From Nocardia transvalensis (lineage in GTDB: Bacteria; Actinomycetota; Actinomycetes; Mycobacteriales; Mycobacteriaceae): a DNA stretch of 64,000 bases. Positions 33,271-41,223 of this stretch are shown piece by piece; position 1 is the stretch's first letter, and every line of letters starts with the position of its first letter. The stretch lies in contig NZ_JADLQQ010000014.1 of the NCBI RefSeq assembly GCF_015477765.1, positions 1 to 64,000 of the forward strand, in the 5' to 3' direction. Both the position numbers and the translations under genes were made by a program. Below the pieces are notes generated by a model. The model saw nothing but the letters and a program-made list of their open reading frames with translations, was not told where the DNA came from and searched no databases.

Positions 33271-34353
33271 ATGACCCATTCGCAACCACTGCTACTGGGT
33301 GTCGAATTGTCCGGCACCGGCACACATCCCGCCTCCTGGCGACGTGCCGACTCGCGCGCCGAGGAGCTGTTCACCGCGGAGTACTGGCTCGACGCCGTGA
33401 CCGCCGCCGACACGGCGGGCCTCGACCTCGCCTTCCTGCCCGACTCGTTCACGCTGCAGGCTCAGGGCGCGGCCGGTCGGCTCGAGGCGGTGGGCATCGC
33501 CGCCCGCTCGGCCGCGGCCACGCACCGGATCGGGTTGATTCCCCAGGTTCCGGTGACGCACACCGAGCCGTTTCACGTCTCCAAAGCCATTGCCAGCCTG
33601 GACTTCGCGACCTACGGCCGGGCCGGTTGGGAGGTCACGGTCTCGCACGGCGCGGCCGCACTGTTCGGGCGCAAGGCCGAGCAGGACGCGGCCTCGCTGT
33701 GGCACGAGGCCGACGAGGCGGTCGAGGTGGTGACCCGGCTGTGGGACAGCTGGGAGGACGATGCCGAGATTCGAGACACCGCGACCGGACGCTTCATCGA
33801 CCGCGAGAAGCTGCACTACATCGACTTCGTCGGCGACAACTTCTCGGTGAAGGGCCCCTCGATCACTCCGCGTCCGCCGCAGGGCCAGCCATTGGTGGCG
33901 GTGCGCGCCGCCGACCCACCCAGCACGCGGGTGGCGGTCCATCGCGCCGACCTGATCCGCATCGCGGCACCCGACCTGGCCTCCGCCGCCCAGACCCGCG
34001 GCGAGCTGCGGGCCGCGGTCGCGGCGGCGGGCCGCGATCCGAAGCTGGTGCGTGTCCTGGTCGATATCGACGTGCATGTCGCCGCCACCGAGCAGGAGGC
34101 GGCCGCGGACCTGGCCCAGCTCGAGGCGTGGACACCCACCGCCGATCCGAACACGCTGCGCCACATCGGGACCCCGCAGGCCCTGCGCGAGCTGCTCGCC
34201 CAGGTCCGCACCGAGTGCGCCGGTGACGGTGTCGTGCTGCGCCCGCTGGCACTGGCCCCGTTCATCACGCACTTGCCCGGGCTCACCACCCTGCGCGACC
34301 GGCTGGGCCTGCCGCGCCCCGTCAACCGCTACGCGCTCACCGCTCGAGGATAG
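33271..34353 (+). CDS. Luciferase-like monooxygenase (NtaA-like)
   Basis: The 360-aa LLM protein starts immediately after the ATPase stop. The sequence SRAEELFTAEYWLDAVTAAD, AFLPDSFTLQAQGAAGRLEA, HTEPFHVSKAIASLDFATYG, RAGWEVTVSHGAAALFG and SLWHEADEAVEVVTRLWDSW follows the NtaA/DszA branch, but the C-terminal half is shortened. Oxidative cleavage of a C-S bond using FMNH2 is likely; the substrate is unknown. It is one of three consecutive LLM genes closing the riboswitch operon. Confidence 0.78.
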   Translation: MTHSQPLLLGVELSGTGTHPASWRRADSRAEELFTAEYWLDAVTAADTAGLDLAFLPDSFTLQAQGAAGRLEAVGIAARSAAATHRIGLIPQVPVTHTEPFHVSKAIASLDFATYGRAGWEVTVSHGAAALFGRKAEQDAASLWHEADEAVEVVTRLWDSWEDDAEIRDTATGRFIDREKLHYIDFVGDNFSVKGPSITPRPPQGQPLVAVRAADPPSTRVAVHRADLIRIAAPDLASAAQTRGELRAAVAAAGRDPKLVRVLVDIDVHVAATEQEAAADLAQLEAWTPTADPNTLRHIGTPQALRELLAQVRTECAGDGVVLRPLALAPFITHLPGLTTLRDRLGLPRPVNRYALTARG

Positions 34354-34355
34354 AT

Positions 34356-35720
34356 ATGGCGAACAACAAGGTACGCAAGCAGATTCACCTGGCCGCGCAT
34401 TTCCCGGGCGTCAACAACACCACGGTGTGGAGCGATCCGGAATCGGGCAGCCAGATCGACTTCGACTCCTTCGTGCATCTGGCCCGCACCGCCGAACGCG
34501 GCCTGTTCGATTTCTTCTTCCTCGCCGAGGGCCTGCGACTGCGCGAACACCGCGGCAGGATCTTCGATCTCGACGTGGTCGGGCGGCCCGACACCTTCAC
34601 CGTCCTCGAGGCGCTGGCCGGCGTGACGACCCGGCTGGGCTTGGCCGGGACCATCAACACGACCTTCAACGAACCCTTCGAACTGGCCAAGCAGTTCGCG
34701 ACGCTGGACCACCTGTCCGGCGGCCGGGCGGCCTGGAACGCCGTCACCTCCTCCGACGCGTTCACCGGTGAGAACTTCCGCCGCGGCGGCTATCTCGACC
34801 ACGCCGAGCGCTACAGCCGGGCCGCCGAGGTGGTCGATGCCACCCGTGCCCTGTGGGACAGCTGGTCGGCCGATGCGCTGGTGATCGACCGGGAGCGGGG
34901 CATCTTCGCGCGACCCGCGCCGTCGGTGCGCTTTTCCAGCGAACAGTTCGATATCGACGGGCAGTTCGTGCTGCCGCGCAGCCCGCAGGGCTATCCCGTG
35001 CAGATCCAGGCCGGTGACTCCGACGAGGGCCGAGAGTTCGCCGCCGCCAAGGCCGATGCCATCTTCAGCCGCCACGGGGAACTCGAGGACGGTCGGCAGT
35101 TCTACACCGACGTGAAGGGCCGCTTGGCGAAATACGGCCGGGCCCGCGACGATCTGAAGATCCTGCCCGCCGCCACGTTCGTCCTCGGCGACACCCGGGC
35201 CGACGCCGAGGAGCGGGCCCGGCACATCCGGTTGCAGCAGGTGGGGCCGCAGACCGCCATCGCCTTCCTCGAACAGGTCTGGGGCCGTGACCTTTCCGAG
35301 TACGACCCCGATGGTCCACTGCCCGATGTGGATCCGGTCGATAATGTGAACATCACCCGCGGCCGGGTCCGGCATGCCAAGGATCCGCGTGCCGTCGCCG
35401 AGGCGTGGCGGGCCAGGGCGGAGGCGGAGAACCTCAGCATTCGCGAGCTGATCATCGAGGTGACCGCGCGCCAGCAGTTCGTCGGCAGCCCGGCCGAGGT
35501 CGCGGCCGAGATCGATCGATATGTGCAGAGCGACGCCGCGGACGGGTTCGTCCTGGTCCCGCATCTCACCCCGGCCGGACTCGACGAGTTCGTCGACAAG
35601 GTGATCCCGGAGCTGCAGGAGCGCGGCAGTTTCCGGACCGAGTACGCCGGCACGACCCTGCGTGAGCATCTGGGCCTGCGCCACCCCCACGAGACGAGCG
35701 AAGGAGTACGTGCGTCATGA
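34356..35720 (+). CDS. DszA/NtaA/SnaA-type luciferase-like monooxygenase
   Basis: The 454-aa product shows IHLAAHFPGVNNTTVWSDPE, RTAERGLFDFFFLAEGLRLR, LAGTINTTFNEPFELAKQFA, DHLSGGRAAWNAVTSSDAFT, NFRRGGYLDHAERYSRAAEV, VQIQAGDSDEGREFAA and GFVLVPHLTPAGLDEFVDKV. These are standard NtaA/SnaA/DszA-family signatures with full length. It follows the previous LLM gene by two bases and overlaps the next by four. FMNH2-dependent C-S (or C-N) cleavage is the family reaction. Its order in the riboswitch operon ties it to sulfur starvation. Confidence 0.85.
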   Translation: MANNKVRKQIHLAAHFPGVNNTTVWSDPESGSQIDFDSFVHLARTAERGLFDFFFLAEGLRLREHRGRIFDLDVVGRPDTFTVLEALAGVTTRLGLAGTINTTFNEPFELAKQFATLDHLSGGRAAWNAVTSSDAFTGENFRRGGYLDHAERYSRAAEVVDATRALWDSWSADALVIDRERGIFARPAPSVRFSSEQFDIDGQFVLPRSPQGYPVQIQAGDSDEGREFAAAKADAIFSRHGELEDGRQFYTDVKGRLAKYGRARDDLKILPAATFVLGDTRADAEERARHIRLQQVGPQTAIAFLEQVWGRDLSEYDPDGPLPDVDPVDNVNITRGRVRHAKDPRAVAEAWRARAEAENLSIRELIIEVTARQQFVGSPAEVAAEIDRYVQSDAADGFVLVPHLTPAGLDEFVDKVIPELQERGSFRTEYAGTTLREHLGLRHPHETSEGVRAS

Positions 35721-36856
35721 CGACCACCGTTCCGCTGTCGATTCTCGACCTGTCGCCGATCAGTGCCGGGTCCACGCCGCAGCAGGCGATCCGCAACACC
35801 ATCGACCTCGCCCGGCATGCCGAGTCCTGGGGATACCGGCGCTACTGGGTCGCCGAACATCATTTCGTGCAGGTGGCCAGCTCGGCGACCACCACCTTGA
35901 TCGCGCTGATCGCGGCCGCCACCAAGACGATTCGCGTCGGATCGGCCGCCGTGCAGCTCGGCCACCACACCTCGGCGTCGGTGGTCGAGTCGTTCGGCAC
36001 CATCGACGCGCTGTATCCGGGCCGCCTCGACCTCGGCCTCGGGCGCTCCGCACATCGTGTCGCCCAGGTGCGATCGGCCGGAGTGCCGCCGGTCCCGGCG
36101 CCGCAGCGGCCGACCGAGGTACGTGACGGTGTGGTCATTCCGCCGCCGTTCGGTCCGGGACAGGTGCTCGACACCTCCCGCTTGGCGGCCGGGCACGAGG
36201 CGTTACTGCTGCCGGGCGCGCAATCCATCGACTACACCGAACAGGTGGAGCAGATTCGCGCCTTGCTCAACGGGACGTACACCACCTCGGAAGGCGTTGC
36301 CCTGCACGCCGTTCCGGGCGAAGGCGCCGCGGTGGAGCTGTGGCTGTTCGGCAGCAGCGGCGGCGAGAGCGCCCGATTGGCCGGGCGGCTCGGCCTGCCG
36401 TTCGCGGCGAACTACCACGTATCACCGGGAACGATTCTGGAAACCGTTGCGGCCTACCGGGATTCGTTTCGCCCCTCGGCGCGCTACCCTCGGCCCTATC
36501 TCGTCGTCTCCGCCGATGTGGTCGTCGCCGAGGATCAGGATACCGCCGACTACCTGGCCTCGACCTACGGCCACTGGGTCTACAGCATCCGCAGCGGCGC
36601 GGGTGCCGCCGAATACCTCGATCCCGATACCGCTCCGCCGCTCACCGACCGGCAACGCCGTCTGGTCCACGACCGGGTGACCACGCAATTCGTCGGCACC
36701 CCGGCCGCGGTGGCCGAACGCCTCACCGCCCTCCAGCAACTGACCGGCGCCGACGAACTGGTGGTCACCAGCGTCACCCACGCGCATGAGGACCGTGTGA
36801 CCTCACATCGGCTCCTGGCCCGCGAATGGGGCCTGCAACACGTACGCGCCGCCTGA
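35717..36856 (+). CDS. MsnO8-family luciferase-like monooxygenase
   Basis: The 379-aa product opens with VPLSILDLSPISAGSTPQQA and ARHAESWGYRRYWVAEHH, and continues HTSASVVESFGTIDALYPGR and LWLFGSSGGESARLAGRLGL. These are hallmarks of the MsnO8 subgroup of LLM oxidoreductases. The subgroup is often found with sulfonate or sulfur-scavenging genes, but reactions of most members are unknown. It is the last gene of the riboswitch operon and overlaps the NtaA-like gene by four bases. It is followed by a 106-base gap without a clear terminator. Confidence 0.85.
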   Translation: MTTTVPLSILDLSPISAGSTPQQAIRNTIDLARHAESWGYRRYWVAEHHFVQVASSATTTLIALIAAATKTIRVGSAAVQLGHHTSASVVESFGTIDALYPGRLDLGLGRSAHRVAQVRSAGVPPVPAPQRPTEVRDGVVIPPPFGPGQVLDTSRLAAGHEALLLPGAQSIDYTEQVEQIRALLNGTYTTSEGVALHAVPGEGAAVELWLFGSSGGESARLAGRLGLPFAANYHVSPGTILETVAAYRDSFRPSARYPRPYLVVSADVVVAEDQDTADYLASTYGHWVYSIRSGAGAAEYLDPDTAPPLTDRQRRLVHDRVTTQFVGTPAAVAERLTALQQLTGADELVVTSVTHAHEDRVTSHRLLAREWGLQHVRAA

Positions 36857-36962
36857 GCCCGAGCTCGTGCGGCGCGACACTACGGGCGGTCCGACGGGCG
36901 CGGTGTTATCGCCTCTTCCCGCGCTCCGTCGGTGACCCGCGTTACCTGGTGGAACGGTTCGA

Positions 36963-37205
36963 TCAGATCTCGGAGCCGTGCAGCCGCTTGGCGAGCAGCT
37001 CCTTACCCATCCGGGCGCCCTTGCGGCTGTCGGTCTGGGCCTTGCGGAAGAACTCGGCCAGTTCGGTATCCCCGGAGCGCTCGGCGTCGGCGATATAGGT
37101 CTCCAACCGCAGGGCGTTGTCGAGGCAGGCCTCGGTGTACCAGATCAGGTTGTAGTCCTTGTCCTTGGTTCCGGTGATCTTGCCGGTCTCTTGGGACTGC
37201 GTCAT
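36963..37205 (-). CDS. Small conserved helical protein (80 aa)
   Basis: The product starts MTQSQETGKITGTKDKDYNL and continues IWYTEACLDNALRLETYIAD. It is a charged, probably helical-hairpin protein with a Lys/Arg-rich C-terminus (RKGARMGKELLAKRLHG). I recall similar short proteins in Nocardia and mycobacteria but no assigned function. It stands alone, convergent with the riboswitch operon. The ATG at 37205 lies 76 bases from the next gene on the same strand. Confidence 0.65.
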   Translation of the reverse strand: MTQSQETGKITGTKDKDYNLIWYTEACLDNALRLETYIADAERSGDTELAEFFRKAQTDSRKGARMGKELLAKRLHGSEI

Positions 37206-37281
37206 GTCGAAATCCTTGGTGTAGCGGATGAATTCCTTCCTGCGATCCGCGTACCCGGGGCGAATCGACTCAAACGGGACG

Positions 37282-37776
37282 CTAAGGCCGGTGGAGAGTG
37301 CCGGTGACGGTGCTGCCCGGCCCGCCCGCGCGGTAGGCGAGGGAGCCGTCGGTGTGCAGTTGGACCGTCGATTCCGTGCCCTCGCCGTCGCACCCCTCGC
37401 CGCCTGTCGGCCGGGCGGCCAGGGTGAGTTCGGTATCGGTGGCGCCGACCAGACGTTCGGCGCGTTCGCAGCGGGCCCCGGTGGTCTTGTTGGTGTTCGA
37501 GGAGGTCGCGACCTCCTCGGTGCCGGGACGGATGGTCAGCACGATGTCGAAGGTGTCGCGGCCGTTGTCGGCGACGCCCCGCCATTCACCCAGAAAAGCC
37601 TGCGGGACTTGGGCTGCGGGCGCGGGGTTGCTCTGCTCCGGATTGCGCATGTACGCCACGATCGCGACCACCACCGCGAGGATCGCGATGGGAGCGACGA
37701 TGGCCAACCGCAGCCGATTCTTCCGGCGTACCGCCCGCTGCTCCGGGCCCTCCCCGGCCCACGGATCCCGACCCAT
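37282..37776 (-). CDS. Single-pass membrane protein with extracytoplasmic domain
   Basis: The 164-aa protein has a cytoplasmic start MGRDPWAGEGPEQRAVRRKN, one helix (LRLAIVAPIAILAVVVAIVAYM) and an outside domain of about 115 residues. That domain has a FLGEWRGVADNGRDTFDIVL core, two Cys (ARCERAE and EGCDGEG) and SLAYRAGGPGSTVTGTLHR at the end, like a small lipocalin/META-type beta domain. ATG 37776 was chosen because it puts the basic residues next to the helix; the open frame continues to 37950 over unlikely coding sequence. Function unknown. Confidence 0.65.
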   Translation of the reverse strand: MGRDPWAGEGPEQRAVRRKNRLRLAIVAPIAILAVVVAIVAYMRNPEQSNPAPAAQVPQAFLGEWRGVADNGRDTFDIVLTIRPGTEEVATSSNTNKTTGARCERAERLVGATDTELTLAARPTGGEGCDGEGTESTVQLHTDGSLAYRAGGPGSTVTGTLHRP

Positions 37777-37970
37777 TAGGCGAGTGTATGCCCGGTACCG
37801 TCGCCGGATCGGCATTTTCACCCCGATGCGCGCGGCCCGCCGGAATGTCCGGAATTTCGGCCTCGAACCGCGTCGTGGACCTGGACGGAGAGTTTCGATC
37901 ACGGTGAGCGAAAGGCATGCGTACCGCCCGGTCTGGCGTCCGGCAGACATGGGATGATAACTTCGTACGC

Positions 37971-38078
37971 ATGTCCATCAGCCGTCCGAACCCCGCACGG
38001 GTCACGTACGTGACCGTTGCGCTCGGTGTGCGGCTGCCGCGGCAGCGGGAACTGTGTTGTTCCCGGCCGCGCAGCTGA
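37971..38078 (+). CDS. Cys-Cys leader peptide (35 aa) upstream of the ROK regulator
   Basis: ATG 37971 opens a 35-codon frame that starts MSISRPNPARVTYVTVALG and ends LCCSRPRS. Two adjacent Cys codons (TGT TGT) lie 7 codons before the stop. A -10-like GATAACTT lies at 37956-37963, so the transcript is probably leaderless, as for known Cys-rich short ORFs of mycobacterial sulfur genes. It is followed by a stem that covers the ribosome site of the ROK gene. Ribosome pausing at the Cys codons under cysteine shortage would change folding and free that site. Confidence 0.6.
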   Translation: MSISRPNPARVTYVTVALGVRLPRQRELCCSRPRS

Positions 38079-38125
38079 GAACCGCTCCTGGTCACTTCTT
38101 CGACTGATTCGGGCCCTTCTCTCTG

Positions 38126-38181
38126 CCTTGTTGCTGACCCCATTTTTCGGACATGTCCCGTGCCCCGGGACCACAACAAGG
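38126..38181 (+). promoter_or_regulatory. RBS-sequestering stem, part of a cysteine attenuator
   Basis: CCTTGTTG (38126-38133) is perfectly complementary to CAACAAGG (38174-38181). The latter contains the AAGG ribosome site of the ATG at 38191. The Cys-codon segment of the leader (TGTTGTTCCCGG, 38054-38065) is also partly complementary to CCGGGACCACAACA (38165-38178). That gives two mutually exclusive pairings. Confidence 0.5.
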
Positions 38182-38190
38182 ATTCCGCAC

Positions 38191-39453
38191 ATGACGAGCC
38201 CCATCCTCGAGCGATCGTCGACCCTCACCCTGCCCACCCGCACCGCGCCGTCGCGTCCCGCCGTGCCGCCCGAACTGCGCATCGCCGACAACCCCGCCGC
38301 CGCAGTGCTGCGGGCGGCCACCCGCGGCCCGATCTTCCGCGATACCGCCGCGCAGACAACGGGTTTGAGCATCGCCACCGTGAATCGCCAAGTGTCCGCG
38401 CTGCTTACGGCCGGGCTGCTGCGCGAGCGGGCCGATCTCACCGCCTCCGGCGCGGTCGGGCGGCCGCGGGTGCCGTTCGAGGTCGACACCGACGCCTACA
38501 CCACCCTCGGCGTGCACATCGGCGCCACGGTGACCCGCATCATCGCCGCCGATCTGTCCGGTCGCATCCTCGGCGGTCTGGAGATCGCCACTCCCCAGGC
38601 GAGTCAGGAGGCCGCGCTCACCATCATTGCCCGCAGCGCCAAGGCCTTCCTCGACCGGCTGCCGCGCCGCCGCCCGCTGTGGACCGGTTTGGCGCTGGCC
38701 GGCCGGGTCGATCCTGCCTCCGGTGTGGTCGACCACCCCCGCCTCGGCTGGCAGGCCGCACCGGTGGCCGCGACCTTCGGCGCGATACTCGACCTGCCGG
38801 TGTCGGTGGCCGCGCACGTCGAGGCAATGGCCGCCGCCGAACTGCTGCTGGCCCCGGGCGAGGAGGAACGCCCCGGTTCGAGCCTGTACATCTATGCCCG
38901 TGAGACGGCCGGGGTGGCGGTCACCCTGCACGATCGCGTGCACACCCCGACCAACGGCCCCGGCTCGATCGCACACCTGCCCACCGGCTCCGACGTGGAC
39001 TGCTCGTGCGGCCGCCGCGGCTGCTTGGAGGCCACCGTCGGCGAGGCGGCACTGCTGAGCCGCGCGGTGCGTGCGGGCATCGTGCCCAAGCGGGAGGCCC
39101 CGCGCCGCCCCGTGATCGCCGACCTGTACCGCGCCGCCGAGTCCGGGTCCGCCCCCGCCCGTAGCCTGCTGCTCGAGCGAGCCGAAATCCTCGGCCGCAC
39201 GGCGGCTCTGGTCCGTGACATGTTCAACCCGGACCGAGTCATCCTCGGCGGGCAAGCCTTCACCGGCTACCGCCCCGGAATCGACCAGGTGGCAAAGGCT
39301 TTCACTCAGAGCACCACCCTCCCGCCCGCCGACCTCCGCATCAGCCGCTTCGGCAGCCGAGTCCAGGAGCACGCCGCCGCCGTAACCTCGCTGAGCGTCT
39401 TCTACGCCGACCCCCTCTCGGCCATGCGCCGCGCCACCCGCACCACGCGCTGA
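38191..39453 (+). CDS. ROK-family transcriptional regulator
   Basis: The 420-aa protein has an N-terminal winged helix (NPAAAVLRAATRGPIFRDTA, then TTGLSIATVNRQVSALLTAG and GRPRVPFEVD). A ROK sugar-kinase-like domain follows: LGVHIGATVTRIIAADLSG for the phosphate loop, ALAGRVDPASGVVDHPRLGW, and zinc motif CSCGRRGCLEA. ROK regulators sense sugars or other small ligands. Here the leader peptide with Cys codons and the adjacent organosulfur loci suggest a role in sulfur-starvation control (inference). It starts ATG 38191 and ends at a hairpin shared with the convergent DUF2207 gene. The conserved ROK catalytic Asp is not obvious, as expected for a repressor. Confidence 0.85.
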   Translation: MTSPILERSSTLTLPTRTAPSRPAVPPELRIADNPAAAVLRAATRGPIFRDTAAQTTGLSIATVNRQVSALLTAGLLRERADLTASGAVGRPRVPFEVDTDAYTTLGVHIGATVTRIIAADLSGRILGGLEIATPQASQEAALTIIARSAKAFLDRLPRRRPLWTGLALAGRVDPASGVVDHPRLGWQAAPVAATFGAILDLPVSVAAHVEAMAAAELLLAPGEEERPGSSLYIYARETAGVAVTLHDRVHTPTNGPGSIAHLPTGSDVDCSCGRRGCLEATVGEAALLSRAVRAGIVPKREAPRRPVIADLYRAAESGSAPARSLLLERAEILGRTAALVRDMFNPDRVILGGQAFTGYRPGIDQVAKAFTQSTTLPPADLRISRFGSRVQEHAAAVTSLSVFYADPLSAMRRATRTTR

Positions 39454-39496
39454 CCGAATCGACGCCACCCCGCACCCCCCGGCGTGCGCTCACTGT

Positions 39497-39528
39497 CCCG
39501 CCGGGGCCACCGTCATGGTCCCGGCGGG
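39497..39528. terminator. Bidirectional hairpin between convergent genes
   Basis: The arms CCCGCCGGG (39497-39505) and CCCGGCGGG (39520-39528), extended inward by CCA/TGG with one mismatch, lie between the ROK gene and the convergent DUF2207 gene. Confidence 0.65.
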
Positions 39529-39544
39529 GCGTGGACGCCGGGTG

Positions 39545-41146
39545 TCAGATGAACAGGCCCTCGAGGGCGGTGATGAAGTAGGGGAAGTGGCCGGCGAAGC
39601 GGTGGAGGTTGCGGTCGTGATCGAAGCCGCCGAACCAGTACAGGCCGGGGCGTCGGTCGGCGGAGGGATCGATGTCGCGGAAGGTGCGGATCCAGTTGTC
39701 GGCGCGGCCGCCGATGATGGTGAACGGGAGGGCTCGGGAGAAGACCAATTCGCGTTCGGCGGGTGAGATGCGGTCGGGCCGTAGCTCGTCGAGGCCGCGC
39801 TGCAGGGCGCGGACCTGTCCCGCCAGCTCACGGCCCGTGGCGGTGCGGGCCGGGAGGTAGCGGGGGAGCAGTAGCGCGGCCACTCCGCCGAGGGCGATCG
39901 CGATACCGACGAGCGCGTGCCCGCCGGATACCGCCAGCGCGATCGTCGCCGCGATACCGGCCACCACGAGGACAACCCCGAGCCAGAACGGCAGTCCGCG
40001 CCGGGTGCGGTCGAGGAGCACACCGCGTTCCACCGCGTCGGCGAGCAGTGCGGCCCGCACCGGCTGCGCACCCAGGCGGCCCCGCAATTGCGTGACGGTC
40101 ACCGCATCGGTGCCCTCGGGCAGCAGCGCCCGGTACACCTGCTTCTCGTACTCGCGCAGTTGGTCGTCGGCCGGGTTCACGCGCGTGATCCGCCAGTCCG
40201 AATCGCCATCCGGCGTGATCCAAATATAGCGCCGCACCGCAAGATCCACGACCGTCGCGGCGAGATCCGCGGCGTCCGCGGACCCGTCCAGCACGACCCC
40301 CGCCTCGCCCGGCAACGTGCCGTCCGGCGACACGAACTCGGCGCGATTGCCGTTGCGCTGCACCGGATCCAGCGCCTCCCGGCCCACGAGCGCCGCGGCG
40401 TCCTGCCGCCGCGCCCACGCCACATAGCCGCCGCAGGCCAACAGCGCCACCACCAGCACGCCGAAGGCGACCAGCACCGGCGCGGTCACCGCGAACGCTC
40501 CCGCATCCGTACCGTCGCGGATATCGGCATTGGCCGGGACGGTTCCGGGCGGCAGTTGCAACGTGACATCGAGAATGTCGCCGCGGTGCAGACCGTCCTG
40601 GGCCAGAAACATCACGCCGTCCGGTTCGACCCGCACGTCGTTGCACTTGCGGATCTGTCCCGGCGGCCCGATCGTGCAGTCCGCGATGCCCATCTCATAG
40701 CTCGGGCTGATCAGGGTGGCCTCGATCGACGAGACATCCGCATCGAGCACACCGCTCCACTTGAACAGCTGCGTCCCCGGCACCTCGCTGACCGTTCCGT
40801 GCACGGTGTATTCGAACGACGATTCGCCCGGCTGGGCGTCGATGGTGAACCGGTCCCCGTCGACCTTGGCCGTACCCGCCCCGGTGGCCGAGACATCCGT
40901 GACGCCGAAGCGGCGTTCGCCCTTGTCGCCCCACGTAACTCGCAGCGGCAGCACCATATGGAACTGCCCGCCCGGCGGCACCTGCACCGTCTCGGCAACC
41001 TCGAGCAATCCCTGGTCGCTCAGCTTGATATCGGCCTTGATCGCCGCCCCCTCGGCCTGTTGCGCCTGGGCGGCGGGCGTCGAGCCGAACAGCCCGGCCA
41101 GAACGAACAACAGAGCGCCGAGGGCGCCCCCCCGAAAGATCAGCAT
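39545..41146 (-). CDS. DUF2207-domain membrane protein
   Basis: The 533-aa protein has a signal peptide (MLIFRGGALGALLFVLAGLF, cleavage near AQA-QQ). An extracytoplasmic beta-rich domain of about 200 residues opens with IKADIKLSDQGLLEVAETVQ, the DUF2207 pattern. A helix lies near residues 216-238 (AVTAPVLVAFGVLVVALLAC) and a cytoplasmic domain with conserved REYEKQVYRALLPEG-type sequence follows. Two more helices lie around 385-425, and the tail has the family motif (RALPFTIIGGRADNWIRTF). DUF2207 proteins are widespread and probably envelope-related, but their function is unsettled. It is divergent from the metallopeptidase pair. Confidence 0.8.
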   Translation of the reverse strand: MLIFRGGALGALLFVLAGLFGSTPAAQAQQAEGAAIKADIKLSDQGLLEVAETVQVPPGGQFHMVLPLRVTWGDKGERRFGVTDVSATGAGTAKVDGDRFTIDAQPGESSFEYTVHGTVSEVPGTQLFKWSGVLDADVSSIEATLISPSYEMGIADCTIGPPGQIRKCNDVRVEPDGVMFLAQDGLHRGDILDVTLQLPPGTVPANADIRDGTDAGAFAVTAPVLVAFGVLVVALLACGGYVAWARRQDAAALVGREALDPVQRNGNRAEFVSPDGTLPGEAGVVLDGSADAADLAATVVDLAVRRYIWITPDGDSDWRITRVNPADDQLREYEKQVYRALLPEGTDAVTVTQLRGRLGAQPVRAALLADAVERGVLLDRTRRGLPFWLGVVLVVAGIAATIALAVSGGHALVGIAIALGGVAALLLPRYLPARTATGRELAGQVRALQRGLDELRPDRISPAERELVFSRALPFTIIGGRADNWIRTFRDIDPSADRRPGLYWFGGFDHDRNLHRFAGHFPYFITALEGLFI

Positions 41147-41223
41147 GGGGCCTTAGCTTAGACAGCTTGCTATTCTGCGTCAGCGGCTGTCGAAGACCTG
41201 AAAGAACCAGGGGGCACGGGGGA

